Assembly: GCA_015056765.1 (NCBI GenBank)
Contig: SVFQ01000001.1
Coordinates: 124,001 to 188,000, forward strand
DNA: 64,000 bases
Source: Lachnospiraceae bacterium
GTDB taxonomy: Bacteria > Bacillota > Clostridia > Lachnospirales > Lachnospiraceae
Direction: 5' to 3'
Both the position numbers and the translations under genes were made by a program. Numbering within the stretch: the first letter of the stretch is position 1; every line of letters begins with the position of its first letter. Positions 8,557 through 16,958 of the stretch are shown one piece after another. The notes under the pieces are model-generated. The model did not search any database. It worked only from the letters and a program-made list of their open reading frames with translations, and had not been told where the DNA came from.

Positions 8557-10173
8557 TTAGTGAAAGTGTTTTTTCTTCTTTACGTAAGCACTTCCATCCA
8601 AACGAAGTCCAATTTTTTCTTTTTTCTCTCGTTTGTCTTTTTTCTTATCACCGGATTTTTTCTCTCCTGACTTTTTATCCTTTTTCTTTTCTTTCCAGTC
8701 AGAATCTTCTCCGTTTTTGCGGCCTTTTCTACGGTCATCTCCGCCTTTATGACCTCTTCGACCATCCTCTCCGTCTCTACGACGTCCACGTCCGTCTCCA
8801 TCTTTACGACGGCCCTTGCCGTCTCTGCCACCGCGACGATTATCTTTTTTCCAGTCTTCGCGTGTGTATCTTGGAATTTCCTTCTCTTCTTCGCCCATAG
8901 CCTGTCTTAAAAGAGCTGCGCAAAGCTCCATAGCAGAGCATTCTTCCTCTTCTAACTTAGACTCGATAGTTGTCATCAAACCAGCAAAGTTGGTATCACC
9001 CTTTAAGAGCTCTACAGCGCCATCCAACACAGCATTTGCCTTTGCCTCTGTCACATCTGCTACAGAAGGAAGCACACGCTCCTTCATCTTTGTATGACAG
9101 ATTCTTTCCAGGTCACGAATCTTGTAGATTTCTCTACCAGTGATTAAGGTAAAGGATCTACCCTTTTTACCGGCACGGCCGGTTCGTCCGATTCTGTGTA
9201 CATAGTACTCCGGATCCTGTGGCACATCATAGTTAAAGACAGCTTCTACTTCATTGACATCGATACCTCTGGCTGCCACATCGGTAGCCACCAGGATGGT
9301 CGCTGTCTGGGTACGGAAGCTGTTCATTACCTTGTCTCTTTGATACTGAGACATATCTCCGTGTAGGCCTTCCGCAAAGTAACCTCTTCCCTTTAAAAGT
9401 TCCGTAACTTCTTCTACCAACTTCTTTGTATTGCAGAATACCAAAGATAAGGTCGGGTGATAGTAATCCAACAGTCTGGTTACCGCATCGATTTTATAGC
9501 TTCTTGGTACATCATAGTAATACTGCTTTACAAGCGGGATGGTCAGTTCCTTTGGTGTGATTTTGATGATTTTACTGTCTTTCTGGAACTTTCCGGCGAT
9601 TTCCATAATAGGTTTTGCCATAGTGGCAGAGAAAAGAGCTGTCTGATGCTCTCCCGGAATCGCAGACAGGATTTCTTCCATATCATCACGGAAGCCCATA
9701 TCCAGCATTTCATCAGCCTCGTCCAGTACTACCATCTTTACATTTTCCAGTTTCAGGGTGTGTCTACGCATATGATCCATGACACGGCCCGGTGTACCTA
9801 CGATAATCGGCACCCCTCCACGAAGGGAACGAATCTGAATAGAAATATCCTGGCCTCCATAAATGGGCAGAATGCGGATTCCTTGGGTATACTTGGTAAG
9901 TTTACGCATCTCTTCTGCTGTCTGGATAGCCAATTCTCTGGTAGGGCATAGCACAATTGCCTGCAGGCCCTTTTCCTCCGGATCGATTTTTTCGATGAGT
10001 GGAATACCAAAGGCAGCGGTCTTACCGGTACCTGTCTGGGCTTGTCCAATCAAATCCCCACCTTCCAACATGGCCGGAATGGCCTGCTCCTGGATGGGGG
10101 TCATCTGCTCATAGCCTACTTCTTCAATGGCTCTTAATAGTTCCGGTTTTAAATTACATTCTTGAAACTTCAT
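8557..10173 (-). CDS. DEAD-box ATP-dependent RNA helicase
   Basis: A 538-residue cytoplasmic RNA helicase of the CshA/DeaD type. The ordered motifs are visible: Q motif (TPIQEQAIP), motif I AQTGTGKTA, Ia PTRELAIQ, Ib GTPGRV, motif II VLDEADEML, motif III SAT, and motif VI HRIGRTGRAG. After about residue 430 the tail is very rich in Lys, Arg, Gly and Asp (repeats like RRDGEDGRRGHKGG), a disordered RNA-binding extension common in CshA. The likely role is RNA unwinding in ribosome assembly or mRNA decay. The start at 10173 follows AAAGAGGA. Confidence 0.94.
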   Translation of the reverse strand: MKFQECNLKPELLRAIEEVGYEQMTPIQEQAIPAMLEGGDLIGQAQTGTGKTAAFGIPLIEKIDPEEKGLQAIVLCPTRELAIQTAEEMRKLTKYTQGIRILPIYGGQDISIQIRSLRGGVPIIVGTPGRVMDHMRRHTLKLENVKMVVLDEADEMLDMGFRDDMEEILSAIPGEHQTALFSATMAKPIMEIAGKFQKDSKIIKITPKELTIPLVKQYYYDVPRSYKIDAVTRLLDYYHPTLSLVFCNTKKLVEEVTELLKGRGYFAEGLHGDMSQYQRDKVMNSFRTQTATILVATDVAARGIDVNEVEAVFNYDVPQDPEYYVHRIGRTGRAGKKGRSFTLITGREIYKIRDLERICHTKMKERVLPSVADVTEAKANAVLDGAVELLKGDTNFAGLMTTIESKLEEEECSAMELCAALLRQAMGEEEKEIPRYTREDWKKDNRRGGRDGKGRRKDGDGRGRRRDGEDGRRGHKGGDDRRKGRKNGEDSDWKEKKKDKKSGEKKSGDKKKDKREKKEKIGLRLDGSAYVKKKKHFH

Positions 10174-10216
10174 AAATCCTCTTTCTTTTAGGTTGGAACC
10201 TCAGTGCATCTGTTCC

Positions 10217-10251
10217 AAAAAAATATGCACCGACTAATCATGCCGGTGCAT
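10217..10251 (-). terminator. Intrinsic terminator after the DUF308-like gene
   Basis: An 8-bp stem (10225-10232 with 10244-10251) is followed on the minus strand by a run of seven T residues. It separates the membrane-protein gene from the downstream helicase gene, which therefore needs its own promoter in the remaining short gap. Confidence 0.8.
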
Positions 10252-10266
10252 AGCAAGTTCTGGTTC

Positions 10267-10920
10267 TTATTCACTTTCTTTTGTCGTATCGCTCTCCGGA
10301 AGATTTCCTTCCGCAGCGTTCTGATCTGTCAGGCTCTCCTGCTGTTCTAATTTTTCTTTATTTTCTTGCTCTTTGGCTTCTTTCTTGGTGTAAGCTCGAA
10401 TGCGAAGCGCCAGGTACAGCATGAATAATAAACTAAATGCACCATCAATTAATAACAGTAGATGTACAAAGCTTGTATACTTTGCCGGGTCTGTAAATGG
10501 GTTAAGTAATACTGCAATCCCACATCCGGTCAAAACAAGCACTAATACTAATAGTAAGTAAAACAGCTTATCGCCCATTCGGCTTAAATCCAGGGTGTAT
10601 TGCAATTTGATGACGCAGGAAAAGATTAAAACAAGACCGATTCCTGTGTAAAATACAGACTCTAAAGCCGTGGCCTTAATGAGGCCACAGATACCTAGTA
10701 TAACAAGTAATGTGCCTTCTGAAAAGCCATAAGCGTTAAAATCTTTATAAGAATTTGTCATAAAATAGCGAATCATCATAATAATGCCGGCAATTACCAC
10801 TAAAGATAAAAAGCCGTAGATGATATATACCAGCTGGAGACTGGGTATAAACAGAAGGGCTGCTCCACTGCAGGCAAGCAGTACATCCATGATGGCTATA
10901 TATGCTGTATCTTTTTTCAT
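10267..10920 (-). CDS. DUF308-like multi-pass membrane protein
   Basis: A 217-residue protein with six predicted hydrophobic helices arranged in pairs (about residues 8-28, 30-50, 68-85, 90-110, 120-138, 150-170), like HdeD/DUF308 membrane proteins, then a charged, glutamine- and glutamate-rich cytoplasmic tail (about 175-217). Function is not known. It starts 13 bases downstream of the diguanylate cyclase stop, so the two are probably co-transcribed. The family assignment is from helix layout and overall look rather than a catalytic motif. Confidence 0.7.
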   Translation of the reverse strand: MKKDTAYIAIMDVLLACSGAALLFIPSLQLVYIIYGFLSLVVIAGIIMMIRYFMTNSYKDFNAYGFSEGTLLVILGICGLIKATALESVFYTGIGLVLIFSCVIKLQYTLDLSRMGDKLFYLLLVLVLVLTGCGIAVLLNPFTDPAKYTSFVHLLLLIDGAFSLLFMLYLALRIRAYTKKEAKEQENKEKLEQQESLTDQNAAEGNLPESDTTKESE

Positions 10921-10933
10921 GCTGTTATTTCCC

Positions 10934-12262
10934 CTAACTTACTACAACTCTGTTTCGGCCGCTTTGCTTTCCTTCATACAAAGCATTATCTGCCACCGAA
11001 ATCACCTCATCCGCATTGCTGGAAGCATCTCCGTCCGTTACGCCTACAGTCATGGTGACACGTACTACCTTGCGTTCGTAGATGACTTCGTTATTTCCAA
11101 TAATTCGAATGATTTCCTCTAACTGCCTAGCTGCAGTTTCTTTGGTAAAGCCTTCAAAAATCATGAGGAATTCTTCGCCACCCCAGCGCATTACTGTGCC
11201 GCCTCTTGGCATATTTTCCTCCAGAATTCTGGCTACCATCTTCAAAACCTCATCGCCACACTCATGGCCATAGGTATCATTTACTTTTTTAAAGAAATCC
11301 ACATCTCCGATGGCTACAGCAAAAGGTACGCCGGTGCGATTAGCTTCTGCCCATACTTTAGTGATCTTTTGATTACCATAACGACGATTGTACAAATTCG
11401 TCAGAGCATCTTTTTCTACCAAGTCTCGCAAAGAAGATTCCATGGTAATGGCAGCTCTTGCCATTGTGCCGATTTCATCACGTCTACCGGATACGGCAGA
11501 ATCCAAATTTGCATTCAGATTTCCTTTTGAAACCTGCTGCAGGAACTGTTCCATTTTCTTTAAGGTTTTCAGGATACTACCGCTGTATCGCAGAGATACA
11601 AAGGATGCTACCAAAAGACCCAATAAACATATAATCAGACCCGGAATTAAAATCGCATAGACGGTTGCCTTTACATCGCTGGCCTGTCTGGCGATTCCAA
11701 TCATACCAAAAATTGTTCCATCCTCAGCTTCAATCGGCATATAGTATGCAAAATAACTGATGCCATTGATGGTTGCATTGGTATAGAAGGCTTCGTGGGC
11801 ATTGATGACTACGTCCGATACAATCTTTGGATGAGCGCCGGTTCCTACGATACGATTGCCTTTTATGTCTGCTATGGTAGTCAGTACACGGTAGCATTCC
11901 GTCTCATTTACCTTTGCAAAAAAAGAGGCTTCCAATCCTGTTTCTCGATGGAATCCATCAATCAGATCATAGTGCTCGCTTAGAATCTGATTTCCTTTCG
12001 CAAAAATAAGCAGATTTTCTCCGGTAGAAGTGGTAACATTAGGATTTTCCACCATTTGGTAACTACCGGGATACACGGTATCATATGTAACTTTTATTTG
12101 GGAAGCTGCATTATAGAGTTCTTTCCTGACTTCTCGCTGAAGCGCTATTGTAAAGAGATTACCTGCTGCCACCACGACTACAAGAATCATGACAATCAGC
12201 GGAATTAACGTCATTCGCAGAAAAGAACCGGATAAGCTTTTTTTGGCTTTTTCTTCGTTCAT
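10934..12262 (-). CDS. Diguanylate cyclase with extracytoplasmic sensor (Cache-like) and HAMP
   Basis: A 442-residue membrane protein predicted to make cyclic di-GMP. Order: transmembrane helix (about 15-40), extracytoplasmic sensor of about 155 residues, second helix (about 200-222), HAMP-like linker, then a GGDEF domain with the active-site loop RWGGEEF. The product-inhibition I-site (RxxD five residues before the loop) is absent. The ATG at 12262 is preceded by GAGGGGAAAA; an in-frame TTG four codons upstream overlaps that ribosome site and is less likely. It is divergent from a second GGDEF gene, and a membrane-protein gene follows. Confidence 0.92.
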   Translation of the reverse strand: MNEEKAKKSLSGSFLRMTLIPLIVMILVVVVAAGNLFTIALQREVRKELYNAASQIKVTYDTVYPGSYQMVENPNVTTSTGENLLIFAKGNQILSEHYDLIDGFHRETGLEASFFAKVNETECYRVLTTIADIKGNRIVGTGAHPKIVSDVVINAHEAFYTNATINGISYFAYYMPIEAEDGTIFGMIGIARQASDVKATVYAILIPGLIICLLGLLVASFVSLRYSGSILKTLKKMEQFLQQVSKGNLNANLDSAVSGRRDEIGTMARAAITMESSLRDLVEKDALTNLYNRRYGNQKITKVWAEANRTGVPFAVAIGDVDFFKKVNDTYGHECGDEVLKMVARILEENMPRGGTVMRWGGEEFLMIFEGFTKETAARQLEEIIRIIGNNEVIYERKVVRVTMTVGVTDGDASSNADEVISVADNALYEGKQSGRNRVVVS

Positions 12263-12296
12263 TTTTCCCCTCAATATTCAATGTCTTCTATATAAA

Positions 12297-12325
12297 AATA
12301 TAAGCCTACACGCCGAAAAAATCAA
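12297..12325 (-). promoter_or_regulatory. Promoter for the leftward diguanylate cyclase gene
   Basis: On the minus strand TTGATT (12325-12320) and TATATT (12302-12297) are separated by 17 bases, about 35 bases before the start codon. A reasonable sigma-A match. Confidence 0.55.
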
Positions 12326-12328
12326 TTA

Positions 12329-12356
12329 TTGCAAGACTTACGCTCTCTAGTATAAA
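12329..12356 (+). promoter_or_regulatory. Promoter for the rightward GGDEF gene
   Basis: TTGCAA (12329-12334) and TATAAA (12351-12356) are separated by 16 bases, about 35 bases before the ATG at 12390. It is divergent from, and nearly touches, the promoter of the leftward GGDEF gene, so shared control is possible. Confidence 0.5.
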
Positions 12357-12389
12357 CTAAATTTAGGGGAAAGTTTCGGAGGAATCATA

Positions 12390-13595
12390 ATGGAATTAAA
12401 CACAATACAACAGGAGCTACTGTTGAACGCCTATCAAAAGGGCGCTATTTTGTATGCACTCATTGATTTTCTAGCACTCTCTGTCCTTGCTTCACTGCTT
12501 TTACGTATCCGTACCGGACTGGAAAGCCACAGCGTCCGTAAATCCTTCAGTATTCTGACCAATTCTGTTTGTGCCATGATTTTACTGGATTTGGTTTGTG
12601 CGCTTTTATCCAAAAGCTCCCTCAGGCTAATGGTCCCACTGCCCGTTCATAGCCTATTAAAATCTTGTTTCTTTATCGCTGCAGCCGTTACCGGTTACAG
12701 TACTTTTTTGGCTATGGAAATTCTTTTAAAGACCCAGCTTTCTAAAGAAAATCGCTTGCGTATTTATTCCTTCTCTGTTTGCGCCATCCATATTTTTTTA
12801 AATGCAACAAACATTTTCCACGGGCTGTTCTTCCGTTACAATGAGGAAGAGTACTATGTCTACGGGCCACTCTACATACTCGAATTCTCGATTCCCTTTT
12901 TCTATATTTTGGTGTCCAGTATTCGTGCTTATTTTGCAAGCTTGAAGGATGAAAACTACGCGGAATTAGAACTCTATCGACTCCTAACCACTGTACCTAT
13001 CCTTCCGATTATTTTTTCTATCGCCCAATTTTTATTTGACATTCCGGTTCTTGGGATTGGTTTATCTCTGACTATTTTAAATCTCTATCTGGGGGTTGTA
13101 CAAAACAGCATCACCTCCGATCCTTTAACAGGACTCAGTAATCGTCGCTACCTATTACAAACCATTCAGAAAATGATGAAGTCCCATGATCATGAGAAGG
13201 CCCTTTTTGTAATGATGATGGATTTAAACTACTTTAAACAGATTAACGACCTTTACGGTCACACCGCCGGTGACGAGGCCTTGATTCGCTTTTCTAACAT
13301 CCTTCGAGTAGCTGTAGCCGATTTAAAGAAAACCATTATTGCAAGATATGGCGGAGATGAATTTATCATTTGCGGCGAGCTAAATACTTGTGAAGATATT
13401 GCCATGTTACGCTACACCATCGAGAAATTGATCGAGCAGGACAATGCTGCCTCAAGTTTCCCGCTCTCCGTTTCCATAGGTTGGGAAAACTACAATAGCG
13501 CTATCCATAACGTAAAACAGTTCATCGATTTGGCAGACCAACAGCTTTATTTCCAAAAAGAGAAGGCCCACAAAGAACCTTCTCCCTATAAATAA
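12390..13595 (+). CDS. Membrane diguanylate cyclase (GGDEF)
   Basis: A 401-residue protein whose N-terminal 225 residues form about six to seven hydrophobic helices, followed by a GGDEF domain (about 235-395) with the loop RYGGDEF and the metal and substrate region MMDLNYFKQINDLYGH. It should make cyclic di-GMP from two GTP at the membrane. No RxxD inhibitory site precedes the loop. The start follows CGGAGGAATCATA. It is divergent from another diguanylate cyclase and convergent with trmB, its stop lying two bases from the trmB stop. The signal sensed is unknown. Confidence 0.9.
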   Translation: MELNTIQQELLLNAYQKGAILYALIDFLALSVLASLLLRIRTGLESHSVRKSFSILTNSVCAMILLDLVCALLSKSSLRLMVPLPVHSLLKSCFFIAAAVTGYSTFLAMEILLKTQLSKENRLRIYSFSVCAIHIFLNATNIFHGLFFRYNEEEYYVYGPLYILEFSIPFFYILVSSIRAYFASLKDENYAELELYRLLTTVPILPIIFSIAQFLFDIPVLGIGLSLTILNLYLGVVQNSITSDPLTGLSNRRYLLQTIQKMMKSHDHEKALFVMMMDLNYFKQINDLYGHTAGDEALIRFSNILRVAVADLKKTIIARYGGDEFIICGELNTCEDIAMLRYTIEKLIEQDNAASSFPLSVSIGWENYNSAIHNVKQFIDLADQQLYFQKEKAHKEPSPYK

Positions 13596-13597
13596 CA

Positions 13598-14239
13598 TTA
13601 TGGTTTTTCTATGATATATTTGCAGATTGGATTGCCCTTGGCAGAGAAGCGTTCCTCGTATTCTGTCATGATATTACCTTCCACCATTTCCGCATTATGA
13701 TGCAGATCGAAGGTATGGGCAATCATAATCCAACCTGCCTCTTCTCTCTGTTCTAGTGCAAAGTCAAACAAATCTTTATTATCCGTTTTGAATTCCACAT
13801 GTCCATGATCCACCAAAATCTCTGCAAAACGCCCTAAAAATTCTTTAGACGGAAGTCGTCTTTTTGCGTGTCTGTCCTTTGGCCATGGGTCCGAAAAATT
13901 CAAATAAATCTTTGCAACTTCTCCCCGCGCAAACACCTCGGTAATCTCTTCTGCTTCCATACGAATGAAGAATAGATTCGGCAGGGGTTCTTCCTCCATT
14001 TTTTGCACAGCTCGGAATACCACGCTGGAAAACTTTTCAATTCCTACATAGTTAATATCCGGATTTCTACGGGCATTTTCATAGATAAACTGGCCCTTTC
14101 CCATTCCTACTTCTATATAGATGGGGTTCTGATTGCCAAACTTTTCTGCCCAATGTCCTTTTTGTTCTTTATAGTCCTGTACCACATAGATGCTTTCTTC
14201 GATATGTTCCCTTGCACCCGGGATGTTTCTTAATCTCAT
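13598..14239 (-). CDS. trmB: tRNA (guanine-N7)-methyltransferase
   Basis: Methylates G46 of the tRNA variable loop using S-adenosylmethionine. The 213-residue protein has the SAM-binding motif IEVGMGKGQF (about residues 41-50) and the TrmB signature NFSDPWPKDRHAKRRL followed by a conserved TDN/E region near the C terminus (KTDNKDLF, TEYEERF). Length is normal. It is divergent from the carboxypeptidase gene and ends almost against the GGDEF gene. Confidence 0.95.
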   Translation of the reverse strand: MRLRNIPGAREHIEESIYVVQDYKEQKGHWAEKFGNQNPIYIEVGMGKGQFIYENARRNPDINYVGIEKFSSVVFRAVQKMEEEPLPNLFFIRMEAEEITEVFARGEVAKIYLNFSDPWPKDRHAKRRLPSKEFLGRFAEILVDHGHVEFKTDNKDLFDFALEQREEAGWIMIAHTFDLHHNAEMVEGNIMTEYEERFSAKGNPICKYIIEKP

Positions 14240-14301
14240 ATTTGATTTATACCTATTCTTTCAGTAGAATATTTGTAGACCTAAAAACTAGGAGATACCT
14301 T

Positions 14302-15810
14302 ATGAAGTTTATCATAAATTCGCAAAGAATGCGAAAGTCAGCTTTCACCTCTGGCATTTTTTCTTTGTTTTTATGTGCAACACTGAGTATGAGTGCTGGT
14401 TTGCCTGTATCTGCCGACACTTCTGAAACGATAGACGCTGCTAAGCAGGCAAGACGTGAACTACCTATCGATTCCAACGCTTATACCGCTTGGCCCACAG
14501 GACCAACCATCAGCGCAAAAGCAGCAGTTCTAATGGATGCAAATAGTGGCTGCATTTTATACAACAAAAACATGGATGAGCGCATGTACCCTGCCAGTAC
14601 TACCAAGATGCTTACCTGCCTCATCGCTGCAGAAAAATGTCAGTTGGACGAACCGGTTACGATTACACGTACCGCTGTAGAATCTGTTCCATCCGATGGT
14701 TCTTCCATTGGTTCTAACCCCGGAAACGTGCTACCCATGAATGAATGCTTATACGCCATACTGGTAGCATCTGCCAATGAAGTAGCTTCTTCTGTAGCGG
14801 AACACATTGCAGGCAGCACAGAAGCCTTTGCCGACATGATGAATGAAAAAGCAAAGGAACTTGGATGCACCAATACTCATTTTGTAAATGCCAATGGTTT
14901 ATATGATAGCAATCACTATACTTCCGCCCACGATTTAGCTTTGATAGCAAAAGCTTTTTTCGAAAATGACACCTTGCTTCGTGTGGGAAATGTGGGCACA
15001 CACCACTTTGCCAGTACCGCTACCCAGCCTCAGGATTTTTACAAGACCAATAAGCACAAATTGATTACCGGAGAAATTTCCTATGAGGGTATCATTGGCG
15101 GAAAGACAGGTTACACAGCTGAGGCCGGCCAAACTTTGGTGACCGGGTGCGATCGTGGCGATATGCGCCTGATCTGTGTAGTTATGTTTGAAGATACACC
15201 GGATCAGTTTTATGATACCACCACGCTATTTGATTACGGATATCAGAACTTTAACCTGGAGTCTGCTGCCAAGCTGGATAATACCTATAGTATCGGCAAT
15301 GGTAATTTCTTCCTGACCGGACGCGAAATATTTGATCATTCCAATGCAATCTTATCCTTTGCTCCCGGATCAAATATCATCCTGCCAAATATGGCTTCCA
15401 TAGAGGACCTGGAATCCACCATTACTTTTACCGGCGAGAAAACAGGTCATGTGGCAGATATTTCTTATAGTTTTTATGGACACTCTGTTGGAGTTGTTCC
15501 GCTGATTACCGCAGATAAAGTCCCTCCGGCACCCTCCGTAAGTGTCACTACTCCTGTAGTTACTACGGATTCCGACACGGAAGAAGACGCGGAACCTCAT
15601 TACGTGTTTATCAATGTACGCTCTGTGGTTTTCTGGATTATCGTGGTAGGTGGTTCCATGATAGTTCTTATGCTCTTAGGGAGTATGCTGCACTCTCGTC
15701 AGGACCTTCGTCATAACAGGTACCGACGCAGAAGCATGAAACGTGACCTTCGTATGAAGCGCCGCATGGAAGGCCGAGAACGAAGACGTCGTATTAGACA
15801 TCGCTATTGA
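14302..15810 (+). CDS. dacA: D-alanyl-D-alanine carboxypeptidase (penicillin-binding protein 5/6 family)
   Basis: Trims the terminal D-alanine from peptidoglycan pentapeptides outside the membrane. The 502-residue protein starts with a signal peptide (about 1-38, cut near VSA-DT). The serine peptidase motifs are all present: SxxK as S99-T-T-K102, SxN in VASANEVA, and KTG in IGGKTGYT. After a beta-rich domain there is a single transmembrane helix (about 440-462) and a strongly basic cytoplasmic tail with many Arg residues, instead of the amphipathic helix common in DacA. The ATG at 14302 has AGGAG at 14289-14293; the frame upstream of it lacks a ribosome site. DacA, DacF or another paralogue cannot be told apart here. 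Confidence 0.93.
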   Translation: MKFIINSQRMRKSAFTSGIFSLFLCATLSMSAGLPVSADTSETIDAAKQARRELPIDSNAYTAWPTGPTISAKAAVLMDANSGCILYNKNMDERMYPASTTKMLTCLIAAEKCQLDEPVTITRTAVESVPSDGSSIGSNPGNVLPMNECLYAILVASANEVASSVAEHIAGSTEAFADMMNEKAKELGCTNTHFVNANGLYDSNHYTSAHDLALIAKAFFENDTLLRVGNVGTHHFASTATQPQDFYKTNKHKLITGEISYEGIIGGKTGYTAEAGQTLVTGCDRGDMRLICVVMFEDTPDQFYDTTTLFDYGYQNFNLESAAKLDNTYSIGNGNFFLTGREIFDHSNAILSFAPGSNIILPNMASIEDLESTITFTGEKTGHVADISYSFYGHSVGVVPLITADKVPPAPSVSVTTPVVTTDSDTEEDAEPHYVFINVRSVVFWIIVVGGSMIVLMLLGSMLHSRQDLRHNRYRRRSMKRDLRMKRRMEGRERRRRIRHRY

Positions 15811-15821
15811 TTTATCTTAAA

Positions 15822-15880
15822 ACAAAATCCCCATTTTGAAGTTTTTGGTTACCCAACCGCTTCAAAATGGGGACTTTTTC
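15822..15880. terminator. Bidirectional terminator between dacA and the exonuclease gene
   Basis: A perfect 14-bp stem (15828-15841 with 15860-15873) with an 18-base loop is flanked by an A run on the left and TTTTT on the right, so it can stop transcription from both convergent genes. Confidence 0.88.
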
Positions 15881-15898
15881 ATATTGGAAGTGATCCAA

Positions 15899-16858
15899 TT
15901 AGGAATTCATTCGTCTCTTCCGTTCTTTCTTCTGCATCTTTACTCTTTCCTGTAATGCTTTCAGTTCAAGAACTTCCGGCTCTGTGATGACACTTTCTGT
16001 CTTGATGCAGAATACCTGATCATGCTCTGCCTTTCGGATACGTACCTTGCTTTTGATATAGCCATGCTTGTCACAATAGCCTACAGCATAATAGTGCTTT
16101 CCGTTAGGCGTAAACCATTTTAGTTTTTTGCGAACCTTCTTCTTACAGATATTGCAATTGCAAGAACTGATTTCTCGGTCATCCATCGCTAAAAGCTTAT
16201 CCGGAAATGTTCTCGATATGTACTTACTGTATCCATCAAAGTCTATATGAACTTCCTTGGCTTCGCAGTCCGGTTTGACATAGGTATCAAAGCTCACATA
16301 CTGTAGCACTGCTTTTTGCTTAATCTTTGAAAGCACCTTCGCAGTGTAGTACGCATCACTGAAAGCTCTATGGAAAGGAATGTCCTTTTCTATCTGAAGA
16401 AAATCTACTGCATACTCTAGGGCTTTTCTGGATTTCGAATCCTCAAAGGCAATACTAAATAGCTTCTGCACATCTAAAAAGGCAATGGGCCGATCCGTCA
16501 GTGGCGGCATATTATAGTATCGCATATTTCGCTGCAATTCCATTAAATCCAAGGGTCCCCAACTGCAAAACATGTAAGGTTCCTTCCCTATCCAGTCCAA
16601 AAAATTCTGACAGACTACCGGGAATACTTCTCCTTTTTGCAATTCTTCCATCTGCATATGAATCAGTTTTCTGGTGATGTGGTGCAGTTCCGCATACACT
16701 TGCGGTCTTACAAGCTCACTAAACTGATCGATCATCACCCGTTCATTATTCAGTTTTACAGCACCAATTTCCACAATCTCGAAAGGAATCTCTTCTTTCT
16801 CGGCTTCCATTTCCGGACTTCCCTGATTCCATTCCAGATCCATCACGATATAATTCAT
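15899..16858 (-). CDS. DEDDh-type 3'-5' exonuclease domain protein
   Basis: A 319-residue protein with an RNase T / DnaQ-like exonuclease fold over residues 1-190: Exo I motif VMDLEWNQ with the metal-binding D and E, and Exo III motif HRAFSDAYYTA typical of DEDDh enzymes. The C-terminal third has cysteine pairs (SCNCNICKKK, GYCDKHG) that may form a zinc-binding element, and then a basic end. It probably degrades RNA or DNA from the 3' end; the substrate is unknown. The start follows AAAGGAAAT. It is divergent from an EEP-family gene with mirror-image promoters between them. Confidence 0.85.
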   Translation of the reverse strand: MNYIVMDLEWNQGSPEMEAEKEEIPFEIVEIGAVKLNNERVMIDQFSELVRPQVYAELHHITRKLIHMQMEELQKGEVFPVVCQNFLDWIGKEPYMFCSWGPLDLMELQRNMRYYNMPPLTDRPIAFLDVQKLFSIAFEDSKSRKALEYAVDFLQIEKDIPFHRAFSDAYYTAKVLSKIKQKAVLQYVSFDTYVKPDCEAKEVHIDFDGYSKYISRTFPDKLLAMDDREISSCNCNICKKKVRKKLKWFTPNGKHYYAVGYCDKHGYIKSKVRIRKAEHDQVFCIKTESVITEPEVLELKALQERVKMQKKERKRRMNS

Positions 16859-16887
16859 ATTTATTTCCTTTATTTCGAGATAACTAA

Positions 16888-16923
16888 ATTATAGCATAGA
16901 TTTTATTCTGTCATGCTATAATT
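16888..16923. promoter_or_regulatory. Mirror-image divergent extended -10 promoters
   Basis: The inverted arms aattatagcat (16888-16898 with flank) and atgctataatt (16913-16923) each contain an extended -10 element TGCTATAAT, one pointing left to the exonuclease gene (TATAAT at 16893-16888) and one pointing right to the EEP gene (TATAAT at 16917-16922). No good -35 hexamers are seen, which fits extended -10 promoters. Confidence 0.6.
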
Positions 16924-16958
16924 AACTTAGATATTCTATAGTAAATGAAGGGGGATTT

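Noticed and set aside
8580-8831. A frame overlapping the helicase tail
   Set aside because: It is an out-of-frame shadow of the Arg/Lys/Gly/Asp-rich tail with low-complexity composition.
9457-9951. A 164-codon plus-strand frame
   Set aside because: It is antisense to the conserved helicase core, has no ribosome site and no family resemblance.
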